DNA of 64,000 bases from an uncultured Collinsella sp. Its GTDB lineage: Bacteria > Actinomycetota > Coriobacteriia > Coriobacteriales > Coriobacteriaceae. This document shows, in pieces, positions 1 through 9,371 of the stretch (the stretch's first letter is position 1; each line of letters begins with the position of its first letter). The notes under the pieces were generated by a model that ran no database searches, was not told the DNA's origin, and saw nothing but the letters and a program-made list of their open reading frames with translations. Where the stretch lies: the NCBI GenBank assembly GCA_902492935.1, contig CABUNJ010000009.1:1-64000 (forward strand), written 5' to 3'. The translations under genes were made by a program, and so were the position numbers.

Positions 1-668
1 GCCCGCTGAGCTGGGCCTATGCCGGAATCTCTCCCACAGAAACCACCGAAGAGCCAAAAAAAGCGGCTGCCGACGCGCCTGGAACGACTTGGGACCGCGG
101 CCAGCAGCACGCAGACCACCGCAAACAGGCCAAGAATTACAAGCGTTTGGATGCCAGTGCGGGCAGACAGCAGCACCGACATGGCGAGCACGGGACCGAG
201 CTCACCCCAGGTGCCATACGCGAGAATCGAGTCGCCCACGCGCGTGCCGGTGAGCGAGCGCTCGCGCATAATGGGCACGAGCGTTCCGAGCGCCGTAGAA
301 GTGAGGGCAAGCGTCACGGCGATACCGTCGAAATGACTGACCGAGAACCACGGGGTAAAGCGCACGGCAAGCCAGGCGATACCAAACGTGACGACCCACG
401 TCGCCAAGCCGTAGCGTCCCTCAACGCCCGTGATGCTCTTGGGGTCGATCTCAAAGCCGGCAAGCAGGAACAAGAAGGCCAGACCGAGCTCGGACACAAG
501 CGAGACCTCGGCATCTACATGGATGACGCCGAGCATATGGGGTCCCAGCACCGCACCGAACACGAGCAAAAAGACCGTCTCGGGAATGGGTTTTCCGGGA
601 ATCGCCGAGGCGATGAAGGGGCTTGCAAAGGCCACGAGCGCGATGATGGCGAGTGAAACGAATGCCAT
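1..668 (-). CDS. Cation/proton antiporter, CPA2 type (N-terminal part, runs off the left edge)
   Basis: The reverse strand is open from an ATG at 668 to the first base, giving about 222 residues of a hydrophobic protein with no stop. The N-terminus has a membrane helix followed by IPGKPIPETVFLLVFGAVLG and then LGLAFLFLLAGFEID, the re-entrant/helix pattern typical of Na+/H+ or K+/H+ antiporters of the CPA2 (KefB/NapA-like) family. A good ribosome site (AGAAAGG) precedes the ATG. It is divergent from purL with a 184-bp intergenic region. The C-terminal half, including any regulatory domain, is outside the window, so ion specificity cannot be judged. Confidence 0.85.
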   Translation of the reverse strand, partial: MAFVSLAIIALVAFASPFIASAIPGKPIPETVFLLVFGAVLGPHMLGVIHVDAEVSLVSELGLAFLFLLAGFEIDPKSITGVEGRYGLATWVVTFGIAWLAVRFTPWFSVSHFDGIAVTLALTSTALGTLVPIMRERSLTGTRVGDSILAYGTWGELGPVLAMSVLLSARTGIQTLVILGLFAVVCVLLAAVPSRSRRVGSRFFWLFGGFCGRDSGIGPAQR

Positions 669-852
669 GTGATGCCTTTCTCTTGTTTGCGCTTCACTGT
701 AGCACCCTCGCCGTCCTCAACGCGCCGCGAGCTGTCGTATCATAGTGAGGTTTACAAACATGTGGCTCAAGGCGACCGCAGGGCAGACCCCGCAAACCGA
801 CCGCTGCCGCATACCGTACCGTACGCCCAACCGATCAGGAAGGCAGGAACCA

Positions 853-3800
853 ATGGTCTCTCGTATCTACGTGGAGAAGAAACCCGGGTTCGACGTCGAG
901 GCTCAGCAGCTCAAGGGCGAGCTGACCGAAATTCTCGGCATCAAGGGCATCGAGGCCCTGAGGATCATCAACCGCTACGACGTCGAGGGCATCGACGAGG
1001 AGCTTTTCCGCTCCTGCGTGCCGACCGTCTTTAGCGAGCCCCAGGTCGATGTGACCTACGACGAGCTCCCCGCAAGCGATGGCGCCGTCTTTGCCGTCGA
1101 ATTCCTGCCTGGCCAGTTTGACCAGCGCGCCGACTCCGCCAGCGAGTGCGTGCAGCTCATCAGCCAGGGCGAGCGCCCTGCCGTGCGTTCTGCCAAGGTC
1201 TATATGATCTCGGGCGCTCTGGACGAGGCCGCCATCGAGGCCATCAAGCACTACGTGGTGAACCCCGTCGAGGCGCGCATCGCCTCGCTCGACCTGCCCG
1301 AAACGCTGTACATGGAGACCCCCGAGCCCCAGCCCGTCGAAGTGCTCGACGGTTTCCGCGAGCTCGACGAGGCCGGCCTTGCCGCCTTTATCGCCGATCG
1401 CAGCCTTGCCATGGACGAGGCGGACATCGCCTTCTGTCAGCAGTACTTCCGCGATGAGGACCGCGACCCCACCATCACCGAGATCCGCGTGATCGACACC
1501 TATTGGTCCGACCACTGCCGTCACACCACCTTCGGCACCGTCCTGGATAACGTGACGATCGACGACGCCGTGGTACAGCAGGCCTTCGACCGCTACATGG
1601 AGATGCGCCACGAGCTCGGTCGCGACGCCAAGCCCGTTTGCCTCATGGACATGGGCACCATCGGCGCCAAGTACCTCAAGAAGACCGGCGTCATGACCGA
1701 TGTCGACGAATCCGAGGAGATCAACGCCTGCACCGTCAAGGTGAAAGTCGATGTCGATGGCGAGGACCAGGACTGGCTGTTTCTGTTTAAAAACGAGACC
1801 CACAATCACCCAACCGAGATCGAGCCCTTCGGCGGTGCCGCCACCTGCGTGGGCGGCGCTATCCGTGACCCGCTCTCGGGCCGCAGCTATGTGTACCAGG
1901 CTATGCGCGTCACCGGTGCCGGCGACCCCACCGTCCCGGTTTCCGAGACGCTCGAGGGCAAGCTGCCGCAGCGCAAGCTCGTGACCACTGCTGCCGCCGG
2001 CTACTCCAGCTACGGCAACCAGATCGGCCTTGCCACCGGTCAAGTCAACGAACTCTATCACCCCGGTTACGTGGCCAAGCGCATGGAAGTTGGCGCTGTC
2101 GTGGGCGCTACCCCGGCAAACCACGTGCGCCGCGAGTGCCCCGCCCCCACCGACAAGATCATCCTGCTGGGCGGCCGCACCGGCCGTGACGGCATCGGTG
2201 GCGCCACCGGCTCCTCCAAGACCCAGAACACCGAGTCCATCGAGGCCTCGGGTGCCGAGGTCCAGAAGGGCAACGCCCCGGTCGAGCGCAAGCTGCAGCG
2301 TCTGTTCCGCCGCGGCGATGCCTGCCGTCTGATCAAGCGCTGCAACGACTTTGGCGCCGGCGGCGTCTCGGTCGCCGTGGGCGAGCTTGCCGACGGCCTG
2401 TATGTCGACCTTGATACCGTAACCAAGAAGTACGACGGCCTGGACGGCACCGAGCTCGCCATTTCCGAGTCCCAGGAGCGCATGGCCTGCGCCGTCGCCG
2501 ACGGTGACGTCGAGGAGTTCATGGGCTACGCCGCCGAGGAGAACCTGGAGGCAACCGTCATCGCCGAGGTTACCGCCGAGCCGCGCATGCGCATGGCCTG
2601 GAACGGCGTTGCCATCGTCGATCTGTCCCGCGAGTTCCTCAACTCCAACGGTGCGCCCAAGCACCAGGTCGCCCACGTCTGCGCCCGCAGCGTGTGGCAG
2701 CCCAGCTGGGCCGGTACCACGCTTGCCGAGCGCATGACTTCGCTCGTCACCGATCTTAACGTCGCCTCCAACAAGGGCCTTTCCGAGCGCTTTGACTCAA
2801 CCATCGGTGCCGCGACCGTGCTCATGCCCTTTGGCGGCAAGACGCAGCTCACCCCGAGCTCTGCCATGGTCGCCAAGTTCCCCGTGGACGGCGAGACCAC
2901 CACGGCGAGCGCCATGGCATGGGGCTTCAACCCCTATCTGATGGAAGCCGACCAGTTTGCGGGCGCCTACCTGTCCGTGGTCGAGTCCATTGCCAAACTC
3001 GTTGCCGCCGGCTTTGAGCACAAGCGCGCCTATCTCTCCTTCCAGGAATACTTTGAGCGCCTGCGCACCGAGGCCGAGCGTTGGGGCAAGCCCACGGCAG
3101 CCGTCCTGGGCGCCCTTATGGCCCAGGTCGACCTGGGTGCCGGCGCCATCGGCGGCAAGGACTCCATGAGCGGCTCGTTTGAGGACGAGGCCGGCGAGCT
3201 CAACGTTCCGCCGACCCTGATCAGCTTCGCTGTCGCCGTGGGCAAGGCGGCCCGCGCCGTCTCCCCCGAGTTCAAGGGCCTCACGCACCGCGTCGTCCGT
3301 ATCGCCCCCGCCACCTATGGCGAGGACTACCGTCCCGATGCCCAGCAGCTGCTCGCCGCATTTGACGCCGTCGAGGCGCTCACCGCCACCGGCGACGCCC
3401 TGGCCGTCTCCACGCCCGGCTACGGCTGCGGCGCCGAGAGCCTCTTTAAGATGTGCGTCGGCAACCAGATCGGTATCGAGCTTGCCGAGGATGTGGACGT
3501 GGAGAGCCTCTTCACCCCGCTCTACGGTAGCTTTATCGTCGAGCTCGCCGAGGATGCCGAGCTGCCCGAGGTCGCCGACGGCGTTGTCGTCGAGCCCCTG
3601 GGCACCACCGTCGAGGGCTATGTCATCGACACCGGCTCCGAGGTCATCGAGCTCTCCGAGCTCCAGGAGGCCTGGGAGAGCGGCATCGAGAGCGTCTTTG
3701 CCTACCGCAGCGCCGGCGAGACCCCCGAGGTCGAGGCCATCGACTTCCGCGCCAAGGATATCCACGTGTACGGCGGCGCCAAGATCGCCCGCCCGCGCGT

Positions 3801-4599
3801 GATTATCCCCGTGTTCCCCGGCAACAACTGTGAATACGATAGCGCCCGTGCCTTCCGCGCCGCCGGCGCCGAGGCCGACACCTTCGTAATCAACAACCTC
3901 ACGCCCGAGGCGGTCGCCGAGAGCACCCACGAGCTTGCCCGCCGCATTCGTGCAAGCCAGATTGTCATGATCCCCGGCGGCTTCTCGGGCGGCGACGAGC
4001 CCGACGGCTCCGCCAAGTTCATCACGGCGTTCTTCCGCGCTCCCGAGGTCACCGAGGCAGTCCGCGACCTGCTCAAGGCCCGCGATGGCCTGATGCTGGG
4101 CATCTGCAACGGCTTCCAGGCCCTGATCAAGCTCGGCCTGGTGCCCTACGGCGACATCGTCGACGCCACACCCGATGCGCCCACGTTGACGTTCAACACC
4201 ATCGGTCGCCACCAGAGCCGTCTGGTGCGCACCCGTATCTCGTCCAACCTGTCTCCATGGCTGTCGCAGTGCAGCCTGGACGACCCCTACACCGTCGCCA
4301 TCAGCCACGGCGAGGGCCGCTTTGTCGCCAATGACGAAGTGCTCGCCCAGCTGATCGCCAACGGCCAGGTCGCCACGCAGTACGTGGGCGAGGACGGCAA
4401 GCCGAGCATGGATCTTTCCGTCAACCCCAACGGCTCCGCACTCGCCATCGAGGGCATCACGAGCCCCGACGGCCGCGTCCTGGGCAAGATGGGCCATGCC
4501 GAGCGTCGCGGCGACAACCTGTACCGCAACGTGCCCGAGCATGTCCCCGGCGATAAGTTCATGCCGATCTTTGAGAGCGGCGTGGCCTACTTCGCTTAA
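853..4599 (+). CDS. purL: Phosphoribosylformylglycinamidine synthase, single-chain
   Basis: Catalyses step 4 of purine synthesis (FGAR + ATP + Gln to FGAM). The 1,248 residues combine the synthase and the glutaminase in one chain. The synthase part has the phosphate-binding run HNHPTEIEPFGG near residue 316. The C-terminal glutaminase starts near residue 985 with VFPGNNCEYD and has the nucleophile Cys1085 in GICNGFQ and His1152 in SHGEGRF. The length fits the clostridial single-chain form rather than the split PurS/PurL/PurQ system. The ATG at 853 follows a purine-rich AGGAAGGCAGG. An in-frame ATG at 745 would add 36 unrelated, poorly conserved-looking residues. A strong terminator follows. 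Codon use is biased, as in well-expressed genes. Confidence 0.97.
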   Translation: MVSRIYVEKKPGFDVEAQQLKGELTEILGIKGIEALRIINRYDVEGIDEELFRSCVPTVFSEPQVDVTYDELPASDGAVFAVEFLPGQFDQRADSASECVQLISQGERPAVRSAKVYMISGALDEAAIEAIKHYVVNPVEARIASLDLPETLYMETPEPQPVEVLDGFRELDEAGLAAFIADRSLAMDEADIAFCQQYFRDEDRDPTITEIRVIDTYWSDHCRHTTFGTVLDNVTIDDAVVQQAFDRYMEMRHELGRDAKPVCLMDMGTIGAKYLKKTGVMTDVDESEEINACTVKVKVDVDGEDQDWLFLFKNETHNHPTEIEPFGGAATCVGGAIRDPLSGRSYVYQAMRVTGAGDPTVPVSETLEGKLPQRKLVTTAAAGYSSYGNQIGLATGQVNELYHPGYVAKRMEVGAVVGATPANHVRRECPAPTDKIILLGGRTGRDGIGGATGSSKTQNTESIEASGAEVQKGNAPVERKLQRLFRRGDACRLIKRCNDFGAGGVSVAVGELADGLYVDLDTVTKKYDGLDGTELAISESQERMACAVADGDVEEFMGYAAEENLEATVIAEVTAEPRMRMAWNGVAIVDLSREFLNSNGAPKHQVAHVCARSVWQPSWAGTTLAERMTSLVTDLNVASNKGLSERFDSTIGAATVLMPFGGKTQLTPSSAMVAKFPVDGETTTASAMAWGFNPYLMEADQFAGAYLSVVESIAKLVAAGFEHKRAYLSFQEYFERLRTEAERWGKPTAAVLGALMAQVDLGAGAIGGKDSMSGSFEDEAGELNVPPTLISFAVAVGKAARAVSPEFKGLTHRVVRIAPATYGEDYRPDAQQLLAAFDAVEALTATGDALAVSTPGYGCGAESLFKMCVGNQIGIELAEDVDVESLFTPLYGSFIVELAEDAELPEVADGVVVEPLGTTVEGYVIDTGSEVIELSELQEAWESGIESVFAYRSAGETPEVEAIDFRAKDIHVYGGAKIARPRVIIPVFPGNNCEYDSARAFRAAGAEADTFVINNLTPEAVAESTHELARRIRASQIVMIPGGFSGGDEPDGSAKFITAFFRAPEVTEAVRDLLKARDGLMLGICNGFQALIKLGLVPYGDIVDATPDAPTLTFNTIGRHQSRLVRTRISSNLSPWLSQCSLDDPYTVAISHGEGRFVANDEVLAQLIANGQVATQYVGEDGKPSMDLSVNPNGSALAIEGITSPDGRVLGKMGHAERRGDNLYRNVPEHVPGDKFMPIFESGVAYFA

Positions 4600-4636
4600 A
4601 CCTTTCCCATCGGGTACAATCCCTTCGGGTAACAAC

Positions 4637-4672
4637 ACCCGCCACCGACACATCCGGTGGCGGGTTCTTTTT
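4637..4672 (+). terminator. Rho-independent terminator of purL
   Basis: A perfect 10-bp stem (ACCCGCCACC/GGTGGCGGGT) with a 9-nt loop is followed by a T-rich run. It lies between purL and the next gene. Confidence 0.9.
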
Positions 4673-4698
4673 TGCTTCGCGCATGTAGGAAGGACATC

Positions 4699-5634
4699 AT
4701 GGAAAGCCGCAAGCCGTATCTCGCCACCCTGCCCGGACTCATCCTGGGCTGTCTTGTTTGCTGTGCACTCTGGGGATCGGCCTTTCCCTGTATCAAGATC
4801 GGCTACGTTCTCTTTGGTATCCCAGCGCACGATAGCGCTTCGCAGCTGCTCTTTGCAGGTTTACGCTTTACGCTTGCCGGCGCTCTGGTTATCGTTGGGA
4901 TGAGCGCGGCTCAGCGCCGTCCACTCGTTCCGCAGGCTCGCGACATCAAGCCCATCTTTATCTTGTCGCTCTTCCAGACTATCGGGCAGTACTTCTTTTT
5001 CTATCTGGGCCTCTCGCGCGCCAGCGCCATGTCGAGCTCCATCATCGAGGCCAGCGCCAACTTCCTCGCAATCCTCTTTGCCGCCCTGGCATTTCACACC
5101 GAGAAGCTCAATACGGCCAAGGTGCTTGGCTGCGCGTTGGGCTTTACAGGCGTCGCGCTCGTCAACCTTTCGGGCGCGGATGGCACCTTTGGCTTCACGC
5201 TCGATGGCGAGGGCTTTATCCTAGCCTCCACCGTCGCGGGTGCCCTTTCGACCTGCCTGATTGGCATCTTCTCGCGCGAGCACGACGGCGTCTTGCTTGC
5301 CGGGTGGCAGTTCTTGGTCGGTGGCGTGGTCCTTACCGCCATCGGGTTTTTGATGGGCGGCACGTTGTCCCCCACCGAAATCGCCCCCGCCATCGCGCTC
5401 ATCATTTATATGGCGCTCATTTCCGCCGTCGCGTACTCGCTGTGGTCCCGCCTGCTCGCCGTCAACCCCGTTAGCCGCGTCTCGGTCTTTGGGTTTATGA
5501 ATCCGGTCTTTGGTGTGGTGCTGAGCGCACTGCTGCTTGGCGAGAGCGCCAGCACGAGCCCCGTTACCGTTATCGTTGCCCTGTTCTTGGTCTGCAGCGG
5601 CATCATCATCGTCAACAGGCCCAAAAAGGCCTAA
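4699..5634 (+). CDS. DMT-superfamily (EamA) exporter
   Basis: A 311-residue integral membrane protein with about ten hydrophobic segments arranged as two EamA repeats. The first repeat contains CALWGSAFPCIKIGY and the second ends LSALLLGESASTSPVTVIVA, both typical of drug/metabolite transporters. The ATG at 4699 has the ribosome site TAGGAAGGA directly upstream; a longer reading from 4657 would start inside the purL terminator. The substrate cannot be predicted. It is a single-gene unit between a terminator and a convergent GGDEF gene. Confidence 0.9.
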   Translation: MESRKPYLATLPGLILGCLVCCALWGSAFPCIKIGYVLFGIPAHDSASQLLFAGLRFTLAGALVIVGMSAAQRRPLVPQARDIKPIFILSLFQTIGQYFFFYLGLSRASAMSSSIIEASANFLAILFAALAFHTEKLNTAKVLGCALGFTGVALVNLSGADGTFGFTLDGEGFILASTVAGALSTCLIGIFSREHDGVLLAGWQFLVGGVVLTAIGFLMGGTLSPTEIAPAIALIIYMALISAVAYSLWSRLLAVNPVSRVSVFGFMNPVFGVVLSALLLGESASTSPVTVIVALFLVCSGIIIVNRPKKA

Positions 5635-5735
5635 CGAACTGCCCTTATTTAACAGAGGGGATTCACATACTTTGGCTTAATGGAGTACATCGGCGAGCCG
5701 GGGACCGCCACGCACGCCAGCGTTCGCCCCTTTTC

Positions 5736-6878
5736 CTAGCGTATCTGAACGCCGGCTTTCTTTTTCTCGGCCTTGACGCGGTAGAGCTCCGCATCGGCAG
5801 CGCGAAGTAAGTCTTGCCAGGTATCAACACTATCGCCGACCCGCGCGTAACCGATGGACATCCGCAATGCATACGGCACCTCGGCATGCGCGAGCTCGTC
5901 GTTGATTGTCGCGCACAGATGCATGATATCCTGTTCCGCCACTGCCTTTTGGAGCATCACGAACTCATCGCCGCCGTAGCGTGCGATAAAGCCACCAGAC
6001 GCCGAGCAGACCTCTTTGAGCGCGGCGGATATAACTTGAAGAGCATGGTCGCCCTCCACATGTCCATAGCGATCGTTAATCTGCTTAAAGCCGTCGGCGT
6101 CCATCATGAGCAGATACACATCTTCGGCCTGATCCACATTTGAAAAGAGCGACAGCATATAGGTCTCAAAACGGTTGCGGTTGTTGAGTCCAGTCAACGG
6201 GTCAGTCGAGATCAGTTGCTCCTGATAGACGATATAGAGCAGCAGGATGCTCAGCGTTATACCGAAGCAAAGGCCCGGTACCGAAAACAAAACCTGGAAG
6301 GTACCGCCCACCAGAGCGGGAACCGCAAAAAAGGCGAGGGTGCGATAAATGGCCTTCTTTTGCAGGCTTTCGACTTTTCGAGCCTGAATAAAGGCATGCA
6401 AGGACGTATATATGACGTAGCAGTAGCTAACGATAGGCTGAATCATATAAAGCGCTCCGCGACGATATACGCCCTGCGCATCGATATAGAACATAGTGTG
6501 CGTCCAGTAGCTGGTAAATGCCAGAACGACCACCAATGCGGTTGGCAACGTTAAAAGTACCACCCTATAGGGCGTGGTCAGGAGCCGTGAGCCCTGCATC
6601 GTCTCGGAATAGAAAAACCAAATGAGGCACGCGATGGCGAACAGCGAAAACGAAACCGCGTTGGAAATCCAATTGGCCGTGATGCCTACAGGAGTGCTCA
6701 CGCCGTCCGAGAGCGTCCAGATCATATCGAAGAAAATGTAGGCAGCAGACGTGTAGCCCAGCATACTAAACAAAAGCTGCTGGGTGCTCGAGAACAGGGA
6801 GCGACGGCTTCGTACGGCAAGTCCGATAAGAATAATCATGCACAGCAGGAATATCTCGATCTTGAGTGCCTTAACCAC
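5736..6878 (-). CDS. Membrane-bound GGDEF diguanylate cyclase
   Basis: A 380-residue protein with about six or seven N-terminal membrane helices (residues 1-205) and a C-terminal GGDEF domain starting near DPLTGLNNRNRF. The signature is intact (ARYGGDEF), as is the substrate-binding stretch MDADGFKQINDRYGH, so it is probably active in making c-di-GMP. The usual inhibitory RxxD site five residues before GGDEF is absent (ASGG there), so product inhibition may be missing. GTG at 6878 is the preferred start because AAGGGAGGG sits six bases upstream; a TTG at 6896 would place that site inside the gene. No EAL or HD-GYP partner is seen in the window. Confidence 0.9.
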   Translation of the reverse strand: MVKALKIEIFLLCMIILIGLAVRSRRSLFSSTQQLLFSMLGYTSAAYIFFDMIWTLSDGVSTPVGITANWISNAVSFSLFAIACLIWFFYSETMQGSRLLTTPYRVVLLTLPTALVVVLAFTSYWTHTMFYIDAQGVYRRGALYMIQPIVSYCYVIYTSLHAFIQARKVESLQKKAIYRTLAFFAVPALVGGTFQVLFSVPGLCFGITLSILLLYIVYQEQLISTDPLTGLNNRNRFETYMLSLFSNVDQAEDVYLLMMDADGFKQINDRYGHVEGDHALQVISAALKEVCSASGGFIARYGGDEFVMLQKAVAEQDIMHLCATINDELAHAEVPYALRMSIGYARVGDSVDTWQDLLRAADAELYRVKAEKKKAGVQIR

Positions 6879-6977
6879 TAGACGCCCTCCCTTCAATATC
6901 CAAGTGGCCAGAATCGCCCGAGTCGCGCCCAGGCGTCAAACGCCCCTTTCTCCGCAGGGGTAAGGGGAATAATAGCA

Positions 6978-7021
6978 GAGCGCCCGAACATCACTGCAAA
7001 ACAGTTTCCATTCGGGCGCTC
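6978..7021 (-). terminator. Inverted repeat downstream of the kdgT-like gene
   Basis: An 11-bp perfect stem (GAGCGCCCGAA/TTCGGGCGCTC) encloses a loop with a small inner stem. The reverse-strand flank is only moderately T-rich, so termination is plausible but not certain. Confidence 0.55.
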
Positions 7022-7066
7022 GGACGGCGCGAACTGCACGCCGGAATCAATTATCGGTAACGGCCG

Positions 7067-8089
7067 TTACTCGCCGTCGATGTCGGTCGCAACGGCCTCC
7101 TCGATGGCCTCGACACCGGCAGGCGACAGGTCCTCCTTGCCCTGGCAGAACTTCTTATCGACCCAGCCGGTCAGAATCGGGGCCATGATTGCCGTGATGA
7201 TGACGGCGGTGGCGATCTGCGCATACGCGGTGGGCGCAAGCTCGGCATAGCGTGGCGCGACCTCGGCAAGAGCAACCGGCGTGGTCATAGCCGTGCCGGC
7301 GATGGTGGAGCAGGCAACGGCGGCCTTGCCGTTGCCGCCGCACAAGCGCTCGAAGGCAAAGGTGATGGGGCCAACGATAAAGAGGGTGATGAGGCCCAGC
7401 AGGATGCCCGAGATACCGCCGGTGATAAAGCTCGACAGGCTCATGGACGCACCGAGCTGAAATCCGATGACAGCGATCGCGGGATTGGCGCCGGGGACCA
7501 GCAGGTTCTTGATAAACGGGAACAAGTTGCCCAGGACCATGCCGATAACAAGCGGCAGGATGGATCCGATGATGGTGCCGACGGGGATATTGGCGAGACC
7601 CGAGACACCGAGGATGATCATCGTGACGGCGGGGCCGGCCGTAAAGAACAGGATACCGACAGCGCCCTGCTCGGACTCATCGCCGAACTCGCCCATGATG
7701 CCCGTATAGAGCGCCATGTTGCAAAACGTAATGCCGCCGATGATGGAAACCGAGCTCAGGCCTAAAAAGTTATCGTTAAAGAAGTACGCGACGCCCAGAC
7801 CCAGCGCGGCTGCCACCACAAGCTTAGGAATCAGCACGACGATGCCGGTCTTGATGGCGCCCGGCGTGGACTTAAAGCTGATGCCGGCGCCCACAAACAG
7901 CAGGATCGCGGCGACGATGGTATTGGACCCACCGCGGCAGGCAGCCGTAAAGAAGCCGCCGATCTCAAAAACCTGCGGGCAGAAGGTGTTGAGCAAAAGA
8001 CCGACGATCATGGGATAGATCATGATGTCGCCCGGGATGCGCGGGACCTTGAATTTCTTTTGCTCGTTGGCGGTTGCTTCCTGTGCCAT
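7067..8089 (-). CDS. kdgT: 2-keto-3-deoxygluconate permease family transporter
   Basis: A 340-residue protein with about ten membrane segments matching the KdgT family: IPGDIMIYPMIVGLLLNTF at the start, GGITFCNMALYTGIMGEFGD centrally and ACSTIAGTAMTTPVALAE near the end. Members take up 2-keto-3-deoxygluconate or related sugar acids with protons. No sugar-acid catabolic genes are adjacent, so the actual substrate is open. ATG at 8089 (MAQEAT) has a G-rich site upstream; a longer frame from 8119 adds only ten residues and lacks a ribosome site. Confidence 0.88.
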   Translation of the reverse strand: MAQEATANEQKKFKVPRIPGDIMIYPMIVGLLLNTFCPQVFEIGGFFTAACRGGSNTIVAAILLFVGAGISFKSTPGAIKTGIVVLIPKLVVAAALGLGVAYFFNDNFLGLSSVSIIGGITFCNMALYTGIMGEFGDESEQGAVGILFFTAGPAVTMIILGVSGLANIPVGTIIGSILPLVIGMVLGNLFPFIKNLLVPGANPAIAVIGFQLGASMSLSSFITGGISGILLGLITLFIVGPITFAFERLCGGNGKAAVACSTIAGTAMTTPVALAEVAPRYAELAPTAYAQIATAVIITAIMAPILTGWVDKKFCQGKEDLSPAGVEAIEEAVATDIDGE

Positions 8090-8239
8090 GAAACCCCCAT
8101 TTCCGCTGACGGGGTACAAAAGCCCACGTCACGCTTTGCTACAGTAAAGTTTGACCATGGTACCAGAAGAAATAGACCAGCTCGGTGAAAAATTCTACAA
8201 GTTGGGATGGAACGAGATTCGGCGCCCGCGACGCCAGCC

Positions 8240-8563
8240 CTATATAAGGCTCAAGACGATATAGAGCACGATGCCCGAGACGCAGCACCACAGCATCGAT
8301 TTTGTCTTGACCGCCACGGCCACGACGCCGGCGGCCGCAATCCAGGGAACCAAGGCAGGCCAGAATCCCGCGTCGAACGCGCCGGGGTTCACCAAGTCGT
8401 TGGCGACCAGCGCGGCAAAGGCAGCGGGCGGGATATAGCCCAGGGCCTCGGTAATGCGGGGCGACAGGGTCCGCCCGCGCAAGGCGAACGCCGGCGCGAT
8501 GCGAAAGAACGCGATAGCAGCCCACGACGACAGCCACAGAACCAAGAACTCGTTAACGGGCAT
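8240..8563 (-). CDS. azlD: Branched-chain amino acid exporter small subunit, AzlD family
   Basis: A 107-residue protein with four predicted membrane helices and the AzlD-type core RTLSPRITEALGYIPPAAFA. AzlD works with AzlC to export branched-chain amino acids or analogues. The start at 8563 lies inside the end of azlC (11-bp overlap), indicating translational coupling. No Lrp-type regulator is next to it. Confidence 0.9.
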   Translation of the reverse strand: MPVNEFLVLWLSSWAAIAFFRIAPAFALRGRTLSPRITEALGYIPPAAFAALVANDLVNPGAFDAGFWPALVPWIAAAGVVAVAVKTKSMLWCCVSGIVLYIVLSLI

Positions 8564-9245
8564 CGCGGGCACCTCTTCCGTCAAATACAGCATCGCACGC
8601 CAGCGCAATGGCAATACCGACCACGACGCTTGCCGGCACGGCAATATTCGTGAGGCCCAAGGACTTGCATACGGCGACGGACACCGCGCCCGAAACCGCC
8701 GCGACAACGTTGCCGCGCGACAGTCGCTGCGAAAAGAGCAGGCAGATAAAAAGCGATGTGCAGACAAAGCCCGCAATAGCGGTGGGGACATCGACAACAG
8801 TGCCGACAACGGCGCCCATCGTGCACGAAACGCCCCATGTCGCGATGAGGATCGCGTTGAGCACAAAGGACTCGCGCGGGCCCCAATCCTCCCCTTCAAC
8901 CAACTTGGCAAGCGAGATGCCATATGCCTCCTCGGTAAGTGTCGCGGCAACAGCCAGCGTCTGACGCTTCGAGGCACCCGTCAGATGCGGCGCGATCGAT
9001 GCCGAGTAAAGCGCAAAACGCGAGGAGATGGCGGAAACGCTCGCGATAATCGAAGGTGCCGGTACGCCCGCCAGCCAAAGATTGCAGATCATAAACTGAC
9101 CGCTGCCCGTCACAAACGTGCTGCTCAGGGCAAAGACCATCCAGGGCTCCATTCCCGTCTGCCCCATGATCATTCCGCACGGCGCGCCTATTGCAACATA
9201 GGTAAGCATCACTGGCCAGACGGTTCTAACGATTTTGAGCACCAT
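8553..9245 (-). CDS. azlC: Branched-chain amino acid exporter large subunit, AzlC family
   Basis: A 230-residue membrane protein with family features GAPCGMIMGQTGMEPWMVFA, TFVTGSGQFMICNLWLAG and the conserved LTEEAYGISLAKL segment. It forms the azlCD pair with the overlapping downstream gene. ATG at 9245 has AGGATGAGAAG upstream. A longer reading starting at 9314 adds a charged, non-family N-terminus and is not preferred. It is divergent from the HD-domain gene. Confidence 0.92.
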   Translation of the reverse strand: MVLKIVRTVWPVMLTYVAIGAPCGMIMGQTGMEPWMVFALSSTFVTGSGQFMICNLWLAGVPAPSIIASVSAISSRFALYSASIAPHLTGASKRQTLAVAATLTEEAYGISLAKLVEGEDWGPRESFVLNAILIATWGVSCTMGAVVGTVVDVPTAIAGFVCTSLFICLLFSQRLSRGNVVAAVSGAVSVAVCKSLGLTNIAVPASVVVGIAIALACDAVFDGRGARDAR

Positions 9246-9371
9246 ACGCTTCTCATCCTGACAAGGTCTCCGAGCCGCATGTAGCGACACGGCAGAATCA
9301 TCATCCGACAGCAACCGAGTTCACCTACAATTGCCACCGGATCGAAAGACACAACTTTTTAGGAAGTCATT

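Noticed and set aside
835..2676. 613-residue open frame antisense to purL, with another of 677 residues at 2797-4830
   Set aside because: High-GC shadow frames opposite a well-conserved gene; composition is Gly/Val/Ala/Leu/Asp-rich without motifs or a ribosome site.
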